Notes under the pieces: model-generated
Databases searched by the model: none
What the model saw: only the letters and a program-made list of their open reading frames with translations
Told to the model about the DNA's origin: nothing
In this document: positions 39,800 to 48,094 of the stretch, in pieces
Position numbering within the stretch: position 1 is the first letter of the stretch
Layout: each line of letters opens with the position of its first letter
Origin: Clostridiales bacterium
GTDB lineage: Bacteria > Bacillota > Clostridia > Oscillospirales > Oscillospiraceae
Assembly (NCBI GenBank): GCA_004556965.1
Contig: SFFE01000005.1
Location: 1 to 64,000, forward strand
Length of the DNA: 64,000 nucleotides
Direction: 5' to 3'
Program-made: the position numbers and the translations under genes

Positions 39800-40395
39800 A
39801 TCTTCTCACCGCATTTCGGACAGACCACGTACTTGCCGACGGGCTGCGCCTCCTCGGTGTGACCGGCATTTGTGTCGGGCGCACCGGCGGGCTGTGCCGC
39901 GCGCGCTTCCTCCTCCTTCTGGTAGGTCTCGGCCGCTCCGGCTATTTCCGCCTTTTTCTCTTCGGTGATCAGGCCGTAGGAGGACATCATTTCGTCGATC
40001 TCCGCCTCGTCAGCCACAAGGGAACGAAGAAGTTCATCATCGAAGCCGGGCACATCCAGGTCGTCGCCCAGCTCCGCAATGAACTCGTCGAATGCTTTCA
40101 TGTCGTCCACGCCAAGATCGAAGATCCGGTTGTCCGCCAGCATGAGCTTCTTCTTCTCGTTCTCGGTCAGGCCCTCGACCACATAGCAGTCAGCCTCGGT
40201 GCGCCCCATGGAGAGCAGCGTTTCATACAGGCCATTGCCGGCCAGAATGACGCCGGCCTCGTCGCAGACGATCGGCCGGATCTGGCCGAACATTTCCACG
40301 GAGCGGCGGAACTCTACCAGTTGCTTGTCGGTGTGCATCCGCACATTTCTTTCCGGACGTTTCAGCTCAGAGAGAAGCTTAACGACAGTTTTCAT
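39790..40395 (-). CDS. ParB-domain protein with C-terminal zinc knuckle
   Basis: 201 residues. N-terminal ParB/sulfiredoxin-type domain: LKRPERNVRMHTDKQLVEFR, GVILAGNGLYETLLSMGRTE, LTENEKKKLMLADNRI. An Ala/Pro/Glu-rich linker leads to a C-terminal CPKCGEKIWL. It overlaps the permease gene (ATGA) and the PP-loop gene (10 bp). Known relatives pair with methylases or PP-loop enzymes in phages; activity here is unknown. Confidence 0.82.
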   Translation of the reverse strand: MKTVVKLLSELKRPERNVRMHTDKQLVEFRRSVEMFGQIRPIVCDEAGVILAGNGLYETLLSMGRTEADCYVVEGLTENEKKKLMLADNRIFDLGVDDMKAFDEFIAELGDDLDVPGFDDELLRSLVADEAEIDEMMSSYGLITEEKKAEIAGAAETYQKEEEARAAQPAGAPDTNAGHTEEAQPVGKYVVCPKCGEKIWL

Positions 40396-41393
40396 GTGCG
40401 CACCGCCTTTCTCTTTTCGAGCAGATGCCAGACGATCGCTGCCAGGATGCCCGCACAGACAAAGTAGATGCGTACTGATGCCATAAGCGTCCACATGCCC
40501 ATCACGCCAAGAGGAATGAGGATATGCCAGAAAAGGATCAGTCCGAGGTTGATACATAGGCCGACCCTTTTGCCAAACGCAATATAGATGCTGTACATGG
40601 AGCTGGACAGGGTAGAGGTGCCGATAATTGTGATCAGTACAGCCTTGACCAGATTCAGTGCCGGCGTGAACTGTACCCACGCCAGCAGGAAAGTGATGGC
40701 CATATAGACGCCGAAGAAAACGCCGCCGAGGGTGAACGCCAGTTTTGTGTTGATGCGCTGCGCCCCGTCCTCGTTCTTCTCGTTGTAGTCCAGGATGCGG
40801 AAGAAATACGGGTAGGTGAATGGTCCGGGCAGCAGCAGGATCGCTTTCCAGATACCGGCCTTCATGTTCTCTGCCTCCAGACCGAAGCCGATCACGTTAT
40901 AGCTTCCGTGGGAGTGGATCAGCGCCGCGATCGTCACGGCCACCGCCAGCAGGTAGACCACCAGCCAGCCGAAGCCGTCCGTCAGCACGTTCCGGATCAT
41001 ACCGAAGCGGAGCAGGATAATAAGAAAGAATGCTGCCAGCACATAGGCGACAACTGTTCCGCCGGTCTGGCCGATAGGCGTGTCCGCGAATATCGTTTGC
41101 ATTCCGTTCATAGAAAGCCATGCCTGGAACACACACATGACGCCACAAATCCACATCATCGGCTTTGACCTGAAGACCTCCCGCACCTTCGGGATTTTCA
41201 GAGCGACCAGACCGAAGAGGATGCAGGCGAGCGTATTGCCGAAGACCCAGATCAGAGACGGGATGATCCCGTATGTCTGCGTCATGGCCACGCCGTTCAT
41301 GAGCGATCCGATGCCCGCCCATGTCGCGCAGATACTCAGCGCATAGTACAGCAGGGGATTGTTTTTGAATTTGCTTTTGATAGCGACAAACAT
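40392..41393 (-). CDS. Multi-pass membrane permease-like protein
   Basis: 333 residues with about ten hydrophobic helices (e.g. ICATWAGIGSLMNGVAM, LIWVFGNTLACILFGLVAL, VVAYVLAAFFLIILLRFGM, LILFWHILIPLGVMGMWTLM). The build resembles APC-superfamily carriers, but short; no substrate motif recognised. A transporter in the early operon of a phage, coupled by ATGA to a ParB gene, is unusual. ATG 41393 follows AAGGAGG. Confidence 0.75.
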   Translation of the reverse strand: MFVAIKSKFKNNPLLYYALSICATWAGIGSLMNGVAMTQTYGIIPSLIWVFGNTLACILFGLVALKIPKVREVFRSKPMMWICGVMCVFQAWLSMNGMQTIFADTPIGQTGGTVVAYVLAAFFLIILLRFGMIRNVLTDGFGWLVVYLLAVAVTIAALIHSHGSYNVIGFGLEAENMKAGIWKAILLLPGPFTYPYFFRILDYNEKNEDGAQRINTKLAFTLGGVFFGVYMAITFLLAWVQFTPALNLVKAVLITIIGTSTLSSSMYSIYIAFGKRVGLCINLGLILFWHILIPLGVMGMWTLMASVRIYFVCAGILAAIVWHLLEKRKAVRT

Positions 41394-41503
41394 ATCGCTT
41401 CCTCCTTTTTGAATGTGCCTGCTGCCGGTATCGGTGGCGATCCGATGCCTGCCCAGACCAGACTCCGCGCAAAGGAGCAACGCGGGGCCAGTGCCCTCCT
41501 TTC

Positions 41504-41538
41504 CAAAATAATGACGGCCACCCCGAAGGATGACCGTC
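41504..41538 (-). terminator. Leader hairpin before the permease gene
   Basis: GACGG/CCGTC-based stem (41513-41538) followed in the minus direction by CATTATTTT. It lies between the 10-bp repeat array/putative promoter and the permease gene, so it may be an attenuator or simply the end of the upstream transcript. 41394-41503 is a GC-rich leader without a gene. Confidence 0.6.
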
Positions 41539-41585
41539 TGGCTTGATTTAGGATTTTATGAGCTTACCATACCACACAGATACGC

Positions 41586-41635
41586 GCAACATCAAGCAAC
41601 ACGATGCAACATCACCGAACATCACCGAACAACTT
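41586..41635. repeat. Five phased 10-bp direct repeats
   Basis: Units start every 10 bp with core CAACATCA or CGAACATCA (exact AACATCA at 41588, 41608, 41618; degenerate at 41598 and 41628). They begin right after the stop codon of the DUF1492-type regulator and precede, on the minus strand, an extended -10-like TGGTATGGT (about 41571-41563). One-turn phasing fits an activator-binding site; the binding protein is inferred. Confidence 0.7.
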
Positions 41636-42028
41636 TCACATGCCTAGGTAGCGATAGCATGCCATCCTCACGGAATCCTCCGAATTCCGGCCGCCAACAA
41701 TCGCAGCTACCTCTTTCCACGAAAGCGCACAGAGAAACCGCAGACGAAAGATCGTGCGGAGCTGTATATCGGAGATTTCTTCAACGAACGCCTTTATGTA
41801 TGGCTCACTTTCTGCAACTTCTTTTTTCAGCTCTGCTATGCTTTCTTCCAGTGTAACGATCTCTATGGCAAGCGCGCCTACCATATCATGCGCGCCGGAG
41901 GCACGAGGCATGCCTGTTATTTTCTGCGCGCCCGGCTCTGCGGCAGACCGCATAGACTCCAGCATTTCGTTCGCCGTATTCAGCTCCGATCTGAGATCGA
42001 AATGCCTATTAAGCTCGTCCAGCGTCAT
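41636..42028 (-). CDS. DUF1492-type late transcription regulator (sigma region 4-like)
   Basis: 130 residues: N-terminal coiled coil, then YIKAFVEEISDIQLRTIFRL and ALSWKEVAAIVGGRNSEDSVRMACYRYL, a sigma-4/ArpU-like HTH. In Gram-positive phages such proteins switch on late genes. Its gene ends directly at the phased repeats, its probable target. Confidence 0.85.
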   Translation of the reverse strand: MTLDELNRHFDLRSELNTANEMLESMRSAAEPGAQKITGMPRASGAHDMVGALAIEIVTLEESIAELKKEVAESEPYIKAFVEEISDIQLRTIFRLRFLCALSWKEVAAIVGGRNSEDSVRMACYRYLGM

Positions 42029-42055
42029 TCCTCGCGCCTCCTTTTCAAGATTCAG

Positions 42056-42502
42056 TCAAACTGTCCTTTGTGCGTCCTTCCTTATGTATTTATCGTCAGG
42101 ATAATGAGCGCCAAGCGGAACCCGGCACCTATACCCTTTCTCCAAATGCCAGCAATCCTTGCACCGCACGACCTCAACGGTATCCGCGGCTGGTGCTCGC
42201 TCGATCGCACGTTGCACAATCGCGGGCAAAAATCCTTTATCGCGCAGATCGGAAAGCAATGCGCTGCGTGAAATCAGATCACCATCTGCCGCATTGCTCT
42301 GCTCATCTGGTTCGCTCCTAGGGATCTCTCTATCCCAGCAAGCGGTACACACCGTATTGTTGTGCTTCATGTATTGCCTACACGGCGTGTCAGCATTGCC
42401 CGCTTCGTATCCGTATATGAATGGGCATCCATCACACCCACCCTCATATTTTTTATTCACCGCTTCCGGATGTTCCTTCTGTAGCAGTTCACGATATGTC
42501 AT
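42056..42502 (-). CDS. Cysteine-rich phage protein
   Basis: 148 residues with three Cys clusters: GGCDGCPFIYGYE, CTACWDREIP and VVRCKDCWHLEKGYRC. The last is widespread at the ends of phage zinc proteins. Middle DGDLISRSALLSDL is also recurrent. Unknown function; probably zinc-binding. Overlaps the upstream gene by ATGA. Confidence 0.7.
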   Translation of the reverse strand: MTYRELLQKEHPEAVNKKYEGGCDGCPFIYGYEAGNADTPCRQYMKHNNTVCTACWDREIPRSEPDEQSNAADGDLISRSALLSDLRDKGFLPAIVQRAIERAPAADTVEVVRCKDCWHLEKGYRCRVPLGAHYPDDKYIRKDAQRTV

Positions 42503-42921
42503 GATGCACCTCCGTCTCCAAGCAGCAGTTGTCCACTCTTATATACCTGATACAATGTCCTGCCCTGATTATCCGCCAAGTAGGGCAAAAACACCTGATC
42601 TACCGGCACGTCGCAGGACTCTACAAGCGCCATCTGCGCAAGTACCCAATCCCGTACATTTCTCCACGCTGTCATCTCCGCCTGCACCGGATCAGGCTTG
42701 ACCCGCTGGCTCTCAAAAGCACGCAGCGTCCCTGCTACCGGTGCCGGAAGCGTAAATCCCCGCATTGCCCCGGCCGACGACATTGCGAACGACAGCGCTG
42801 TGGGCTTGCCGTCAACGTAATCCACCATGATTTTTGTTGCGCCGTGCCGCGCCAGCGCGCCTTGTATTTCTCCAAGGCTGGTGTACACGTCAACCTTAGT
42901 CGTATAGTTTTTGATTGCCAT
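42499..42921 (-). CDS. Uncharacterised early phage protein
   Basis: 140 residues, soluble: TKVDVYTSLGEIQGALARHGATKIMVDYVDG then FAMSSAGAMRGFTLPAP. This family is common in early regions of Clostridia phages and is unannotated. ATG 42921 overlaps no gene; TGA of the AbrB gene precedes by a few bases. Confidence 0.72.
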   Translation of the reverse strand: MAIKNYTTKVDVYTSLGEIQGALARHGATKIMVDYVDGKPTALSFAMSSAGAMRGFTLPAPVAGTLRAFESQRVKPDPVQAEMTAWRNVRDWVLAQMALVESCDVPVDQVFLPYLADNQGRTLYQVYKSGQLLLGDGGAS

Positions 42922-42922
42922 C

Positions 42923-43186
42923 TCATTCACCAGCCTCCGCGTACAGCGATTCCATCTTCGTGGCGCACGCAGAGCAAATGTGGATTCCGTTGATCGATCG
43001 GACGCCGCCGTCTGTGCTGCCGCAGAACACGCATCCGGGGGCATATTTGCGAAGGATGATGAGATCGTCATCAACATAGACTTCCAGTGGATCTCCATCC
43101 TGAATTCCGCGCTCGCGCCGGAGCTCCTTCGGGATCACGACGCGGCCAAGACAGTCGATTCTGCGAATCATTCCAGTGCTTTTCAT
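42923..43186 (-). CDS. AbrB/SpoVT-type regulator with zinc knuckle
   Basis: 87 residues: SpoVT-AbrB domain at 1-48 (GMIRRIDCLGRVVIPKELRR, DDLIILRKY) and a C-terminal CVFCGS...CSAC zinc knuckle. AbrB domains dimerise and bind DNA; the same architecture is found in many clostridial phages. Likely an early-gene transition regulator. Confidence 0.88.
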   Translation of the reverse strand: MKSTGMIRRIDCLGRVVIPKELRRERGIQDGDPLEVYVDDDLIILRKYAPGCVFCGSTDGGVRSINGIHICSACATKMESLYAEAGE

Positions 43187-43201
43187 GATCTTTATTTCCT
43201 T

Positions 43202-43462
43202 TCAATTTTGATATCTCCTGAAGCTTCTCGCCGCCCGGCAGCTCCCCCAATGGGGGGCAAAGCCGGTACCGGTGGCCTTGCGAGGGTCTTCGGTATACTC
43301 GCAGGAGAGAACTTCACCGTTTGTCGTCACAATCTTCTTTGTGCCGGAGCGAGGTTTTGCAATGTAGTAGCGCGGACTGGCATCACACGGCATTGATTTG
43401 CCGCCCTGGGTGCCGATCCAGACAATAGCTGCGCCGCAGCCTTTGCAGATACCTTCTCTCAT
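43202..43462 (-). CDS. Small zinc-type phage protein
   Basis: 86 residues: MREGICKGCGAAIVWIGTQG, SMPCDASPRYYI, and a basic end. Common in phage early regions (roughly CxxC, CxA pattern). ATG 43462 overlaps the ParB stop as AATGA. Unknown function. Confidence 0.7.
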   Translation of the reverse strand: MREGICKGCGAAIVWIGTQGGKSMPCDASPRYYIAKPRSGTKKIVTTNGEVLSCEYTEDPRKATGTGFAPHWGSCRAARSFRRYQN

Positions 43463-45162
43463 TTCTTTTCCCCGCTTTCCTTTCGGCACTCCTGCACACC
43501 ATTGCACGGATCGTCACAGGTCTTACAGCACTTATCGCAGTGCGGATGCGCCAACTTACAGAGAGTGCATGGTCCTGCGTCTTCGCTGTCATGGAACAAT
43601 TCATGTGTACCGTCCTGGAGTGCCTTTTCATCGTCAGACATCTCGTAGCCAAGCTTCTCCAACAGGGCATAGATACCATCCAGCCCATCATTACCGCAAT
43701 GCGTCGCATTCCATCTGTTATAGTATCCGTTATTTACGCTGTCATCGAGGCGTATGTAGACCATCTGCAAAAGGGCCTTTTCGGGAGATTTTTCTACGGC
43801 TTCGAGCACAGCCTGATGTGTGATTACATCGCTATCTTCGGTTTCCCCGTCCGACTCTACGCCGAGCAACGCTTCGATTTCTTCTTCGCCAATCCAGCCA
43901 GTGTTGTCGAAGTACTCCGCGCAGATCCACGCCGCCATAACATCGGCAATATGCTTTTTGGCCGTCTGGCCGGAAACGCTGGCAACAAAGTCAGACCGTA
44001 ATTCATACGCCCGCTGCGTTGCCTCGTTCAGACCAGAGCGGCGAGCTTCTAGTTTAGCCGCACGCTCTTTTGCGTCCAAATCTTCTGTATCGTTTTTATC
44101 CTCATCCTTCTTTAATAGGCGGATGGAGTAGTAGTTGGTTCGAATATAGAAATATTCCACCGAGTCAGCATCATCCGGTGCCTTGATGTCCTCGACCTTA
44201 CTATACCTTCCCCAACTGTTGGCATATCTGTAGCCACTATCATCCTCAACCTTAGTGGCAAATGTAGAAACAACAGCCTCAATTTCAGCCAGCTTTTCTT
44301 CAGTCTTTTCGGCGTCGATGGCCTGTCTCAGTTTATACTTGAAGTTCTCGGTTCCGATATATTCGAGCATAGCATTCTTCCGCTCCGGGCTTTTCAGCTT
44401 ATCCAGCTCCATGTAGTCGAACAGGGTAGCTCCGCGTTCTTCGGATTTCTTGAATTTCTCCTTGTCCAGCTCCAGAAGCTTCACGCGGCGCCGGACGGTA
44501 GTGGTGGAGAAGCCGGACTTTTCCGCGATATCCTCAACGGTATCGCCCATATCGAGCATCATCTGAAAGCCCTGCGCCTGCTCATAGACCGTGAGATCGG
44601 TGCGCTGCATATTTTCAGTGAGCATGGTGCTCAGCTGCTCGCGCTCGGACATATTTACCACTACACAAGGGAGTTCTTCGAGCCCTGCCATCTTTGCCGC
44701 AGCTAATCGGCGGTGGCCGATGATGACCTTGTACCCGCGCTGCCAGGTATCACCGGAGATCTCGCCTGTGACCATATTCGGAACGACGGTCAGGTTTTGG
44801 AGGATGCCGTTTGTCTTGATGCTCTCTGCCAGCTCTGAAAGGTCGCCGAGATCTTTGCGGGGGTTGTCCGGGTGCTGGTGCAGCTCCCTGACGGATATGT
44901 AGACCAGGCCACCTTTTCCGTTCTGATCCGCAGGCGTCTCCTCGTCATCGCACTCGGTTTCGGCGAGCTGGGCTTCATACAGTTCCTCATCCCGCCGGCG
45001 CTCGATCTCATTGCGTTTTTCTTCCTGGTCGTGGATGGTGCGGTCCTCGCCTACGCCGTTATTCGCATAGTAGTCGCACTCCAGTTCCTTGAACTGGTAC
45101 TCACATTTGCGTTCACATTCCGCTTGCAGCGGACAACGCTCATTCAAAATTTTCTTTGCCAT
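43459..45162 (-). CDS. ParB/RepB/Spo0J-family protein
   Basis: 567 residues. N-terminal cysteine cluster (CPLQAECERKCEYQ), ParB CTPase domain (HPDNPRKDLGDLSELAESIK, GYKVIIGHRRLAAAKMAGL), HTH (EDIAEKSGFSTTTVRRRVKL), and a long C-terminal extension ending in a Cys/His cluster (CTLCKLAHPHCDKCCKTCDD). No ParA partner is seen, so it is probably a phage regulator or DNA organiser rather than a plasmid-type segregation factor. Confidence 0.9.
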   Translation of the reverse strand: MAKKILNERCPLQAECERKCEYQFKELECDYYANNGVGEDRTIHDQEEKRNEIERRRDEELYEAQLAETECDDEETPADQNGKGGLVYISVRELHQHPDNPRKDLGDLSELAESIKTNGILQNLTVVPNMVTGEISGDTWQRGYKVIIGHRRLAAAKMAGLEELPCVVVNMSEREQLSTMLTENMQRTDLTVYEQAQGFQMMLDMGDTVEDIAEKSGFSTTTVRRRVKLLELDKEKFKKSEERGATLFDYMELDKLKSPERKNAMLEYIGTENFKYKLRQAIDAEKTEEKLAEIEAVVSTFATKVEDDSGYRYANSWGRYSKVEDIKAPDDADSVEYFYIRTNYYSIRLLKKDEDKNDTEDLDAKERAAKLEARRSGLNEATQRAYELRSDFVASVSGQTAKKHIADVMAAWICAEYFDNTGWIGEEEIEALLGVESDGETEDSDVITHQAVLEAVEKSPEKALLQMVYIRLDDSVNNGYYNRWNATHCGNDGLDGIYALLEKLGYEMSDDEKALQDGTHELFHDSEDAGPCTLCKLAHPHCDKCCKTCDDPCNGVQECRKESGEKK

Positions 45163-45214
45163 GAATTGCTCCTTTCATGTGCCGCTGCTATCCCGCGGCC
45201 GGATTGTTAATTTT

Positions 45215-46078
45215 TCAAAACAGCGTGAGTTGCCCTGTCTTTGTCTCGGATATCGTGGCCTCTACTGTACCTGGCGGCTCCGGGGCCGGCACTTCTGCCT
45301 GGCCCTTTGGAGCTGCCGTCCTGAATAGTAGATCCATTTGCGCCCATATCCGGCGCCAATGCCACACGTCCCGGAAGTACATGGGCGTGTACCAAATATT
45401 CGGGCCATCCTTTGGAATTAGGCCATGAGCATCCCAGCTGGTGGCCGGTCTCGCGAGACTGTCGTCAATCACAACGTAGCCGGGGCATCCCATAAGGCTC
45501 AACTGGATGTAGCACATACACCCGGCAAGGAAATCTATGTCCTGAGCAACAAAGAGGACGGACGTCTGGTAATTCAAATCATGGCCAGGTCTCCGGCACT
45601 CATTCGCAAAAGCAATCAGCAGTGCGCCTGCGCCGCAAGCCGGGTCATTCACGGAGACCCATCCTTGTTTTTCGACTTTCGCCTTAAAATCTTCGCCGTA
45701 GGACATGGCGGCCATTGCGCGACACACGGAGTAGGGGGTGAAGAACTGTCCTCTCCACTCATTCGCAAGGTCCAGTGACATGAACAGCTCACCAAGCATG
45801 TCCTGATCAGGATTCCTCTCCAGATCAGCCACGACCTCATACAGCATCTGCGAGAATACCTCAATCTCTTGCTTGGTGTACTTTCTGGCGCGTGTGAGGT
45901 ATTCTTTCTCCCTGGTGTCCTTGTGCGGCCCGCCTACAGTATTCGCTATGCTGATGGCGGACATGATGATGAAGTCCTGCCAGACTTCCCACCTTGAGTA
46001 ACGGCCCGTCAGCCCGTCCAAGAGCTTGACGATAGCCTTTTGCCCATCCCCTCTGACGCGACGAATGGCCTTTCCCAC
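45215..46078 (-). CDS. N6-adenine methylase-like protein lacking the NPPY motif
   Basis: 287 residues, GTG start behind GGAGGGC. SAM-binding motif I is clear (VNDPACGAGALLIAF), preceded by GQFFTPYSVCRAMAAM as in HsdM-type enzymes. No NPPF/NPPY motif IV is found anywhere. The last residues TGQLTLF match a sliding-clamp-binding peptide (QLxLF). It may be an inactive, clamp-tethered methylase relative; short relatives occur in many Bacillota phages. Confidence 0.85.
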   Translation of the reverse strand: MGKAIRRVRGDGQKAIVKLLDGLTGRYSRWEVWQDFIIMSAISIANTVGGPHKDTREKEYLTRARKYTKQEIEVFSQMLYEVVADLERNPDQDMLGELFMSLDLANEWRGQFFTPYSVCRAMAAMSYGEDFKAKVEKQGWVSVNDPACGAGALLIAFANECRRPGHDLNYQTSVLFVAQDIDFLAGCMCYIQLSLMGCPGYVVIDDSLARPATSWDAHGLIPKDGPNIWYTPMYFRDVWHWRRIWAQMDLLFRTAAPKGQAEVPAPEPPGTVEATISETKTGQLTLF

Positions 46079-46081
46079 GAC

Positions 46082-46789
46082 TTAGCCCTCCTTGCCGACG
46101 CTGCCCTCGTAGGAATCATCAGGTACGTCACACGGCAGAACTTCGCGCGGCTGCGCACCGTTAAACGGTCCGACGATACCGAGATCCTCCATCTCATCAA
46201 TGAGCCGAGAAGCACGCGACGCACTGATGTTCATTCGGCGCTGCAGGAGCGCCGTGGATGCTTTATTCTCTGCGCGAACGATCAAAATTGCCTGCCGAAG
46301 TTCCTGGTCTGCATCATCCAGCAGATTATCGTCATCATCGTCCAACAGATCATCCTCATACGCCTCTAACGGCTCTGCATCCTCTGGAAGATCGTCGGCA
46401 TCATCCTCGTCGATCTCCGGCATGGTGCCGGGCGTCAGAACGCCGCGCTCGATGATGTCTCGGAAGAAATACTGGAGCCAGCAGTAATGCAGCTTGTTGA
46501 ACAGATTCTTGATCTTTGCAAACAGGGCATCGCCGATCGTGAAAGTCTCCGAAATCTTATAGATCAGCACTCCGTCCTTATATGCAAACACGATTGATGC
46601 ATCGGGGCTGGTGTACCCGTTATCCTCTGCGGCCTCCAGCAGAGAAAGCTGCTCCTCCACGCCGCTTACCGGGCGGATCGTCAGCGTGATCGGATATGTG
46701 TCATGCCGGAATCGGTACACGAGATTGTTCTCGTCGCAAATCCCCTGCAGCTTTTTCTTGTATGCCTCATACTTGGCAACTTCGCTCAT
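46082..46789 (-). CDS. Phage protein with FtsK-gamma-type winged helix
   Basis: 235 residues. N-terminal alpha/beta domain (1-125), an extremely acidic linker (DDDDDNLLDD at about 155-165) and a C-terminal winged helix: ELRQAILIVRAENKASTALL, RRMNISASRASRLIDEMEDL, GIVGPFNGAQPREVL, as in FtsK gamma domains that read KOPS-like sites. No motor domain. Probably DNA-sequence recognition in replication or recombination. Confidence 0.85.
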   Translation of the reverse strand: MSEVAKYEAYKKKLQGICDENNLVYRFRHDTYPITLTIRPVSGVEEQLSLLEAAEDNGYTSPDASIVFAYKDGVLIYKISETFTIGDALFAKIKNLFNKLHYCWLQYFFRDIIERGVLTPGTMPEIDEDDADDLPEDAEPLEAYEDDLLDDDDDNLLDDADQELRQAILIVRAENKASTALLQRRMNISASRASRLIDEMEDLGIVGPFNGAQPREVLPCDVPDDSYEGSVGKEG

Positions 46790-46806
46790 GGTAAAACTCC
46801 TTTCGT

Positions 46807-47322
46807 TCACCCGAGTAGCAGCAACGTGCCATTCCAGCCCGTTCGCACTCGGTATTTGTCCAAATCGGCCTCTGTGATGTACTTGCGGCCGAAAACTTCT
46901 TTCATGTGGGACCATACGTCCCACGGAATGTTGTAAACTGCGCCGGACGAGAATCCGGCAATCACAGCGCATCGAGCGCCGAGCGCCTGAGACTCCGTCA
47001 TGACAACCGCTTGAATTTGCAGGACGCGGCTTTGCTCCATACGCGCGGCAGACGTGTACTTCGCCTCGAACATCACCTCACGGCCGCCTTTGATCAGGCC
47101 TTTGTAATCCGGCTGTGCTTTCTTCTCGAAGCACGCGATGAACCTCCCGTTTCCGATGTTCCGCAAGACGCGCATCGGCTCCGGTGTCTTTTCGATCAGC
47201 GCGAACCCGCGCTGACGGTAATAGGCAAACGACGCATCCAGCCGTTCTTCAAACTGCTTGCCTTTTGCGCGGCTGATCTGCCCCTGAAGCTGACGCTTTG
47301 GGTCTTTCACCTGACCCGTCAT
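46807..47322 (-). CDS. recU: RecU-like Holliday junction resolvase
   Basis: 171 residues: N-terminal basic RAKGKQFEERLDAS, active-site KKAQPDYKGLIKGGREVMFEAKYT (PD-(D/E)XK with Asp, Glu-x-Lys), and C-terminal VWSHMKEVFGRKYITEADLD. It resolves recombination intermediates of phage DNA. Confidence 0.88.
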   Translation of the reverse strand: MTGQVKDPKRQLQGQISRAKGKQFEERLDASFAYYRQRGFALIEKTPEPMRVLRNIGNGRFIACFEKKAQPDYKGLIKGGREVMFEAKYTSAARMEQSRVLQIQAVVMTESQALGARCAVIAGFSSGAVYNIPWDVWSHMKEVFGRKYITEADLDKYRVRTGWNGTLLLLG

Positions 47323-47498
47323 CGTGTCGATCCTCCTGCGTAGCCGATGCAGAACATTGCCACACCTACGACGGTTTGCACGAACGCACGCCAGCCAGGC
47401 AGCAGCTCATGATCGCTCGCTCCCGCCGTGCCAAGCACCAGCAGCAGGCCAAAGATGCAGATCGCCGTGCAAAGCGCCTTGACTTTTTTGTGCGTCAT
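47319..47498 (-). CDS. Small two-pass membrane protein
   Basis: 59 residues, MTHKKVKALCTAICIFGLLL then VQTVVGVAMFCIGYAGG: two hydrophobic helices. Overlaps RecU and the hydrolase gene by ATGA junctions. Function unknown; it may partner the neighbouring membrane-anchored hydrolase. Confidence 0.65.
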   Translation of the reverse strand: MTHKKVKALCTAICIFGLLLVLGTAGASDHELLPGWRAFVQTVVGVAMFCIGYAGGSTR

Positions 47499-48094
47499 AC
47501 TGCATCGCCCCACTGATACGCATAGCAGAATACGTGATCGCCAATTTTGCCCCATACGCGGTCGTTCTCACCGGATCGGGAGAAAAACACGACATCTGCC
47601 GGGAGAACGGAGTCGCCATACATTGCCGCATCGATGGCGTCATATTGCGCCTGCGTGGGTTTTGCCGTCCCGATTCTGTTGATGGTTGAAAACTGCGGTA
47701 CGCGCGTTCCAGCTCCCTGGTGCAGCACATCATGCACCGTTCCCGGGAAATCTGGAGAGATCACGCGGTTAAGCACAACCTCAGCCACCGCCTGCTGCCC
47801 TTCCGCGCTCTGGTTGCCCGACTCTAAGTATACAATCGCGGCCAGTTCCTCCAGTTCAGCATCCGTTATTTCCACGGCCGCATACCGTGGTACCCGAACC
47901 GGCTTGTCCTCCGTCTCCGCAACTTGCCCGTATTCTGTTGTTGCCGGTTCGGAAAGCTGCGCAGGAGTTGAAATTTCGGTATTTTCTAACTTGCCGGTAA
48001 TTTGCTCCGGCTGATATGTAGCGCGCACGGCAATGATCGCCGCCAGCGCGCCGATCAGAGCGCAGAGCACTGTATATTGGAATTCCTTAGTCAT
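47495..48094 (-). CDS. Membrane-anchored SleB-like cell wall hydrolase
   Basis: 199 residues. N-terminal membrane helix (FQYTVLCALIGALAAIIAV), Pro/Glu/Thr-rich linker, then a Hydrolase_2 (SleB) domain: ELEELAAIVYLESGNQSAEGQQAVAEVVLNR with the catalytic Glu, and DHVFCYAYQWGDAV. It cuts peptidoglycan glycan strands. Its place among replication genes, not lysis genes, is odd. Confidence 0.88.
   Translation of the reverse strand: MTKEFQYTVLCALIGALAAIIAVRATYQPEQITGKLENTEISTPAQLSEPATTEYGQVAETEDKPVRVPRYAAVEITDAELEELAAIVYLESGNQSAEGQQAVAEVVLNRVISPDFPGTVHDVLHQGAGTRVPQFSTINRIGTAKPTQAQYDAIDAAMYGDSVLPADVVFFSRSGENDRVWGKIGDHVFCYAYQWGDAV

Noticed and set aside
43459..45162. Plasmid-type partition system
   Set aside because: No ParA ATPase nearby and no parS-like repeats noticed; the ParB protein fits the phage early-gene family.
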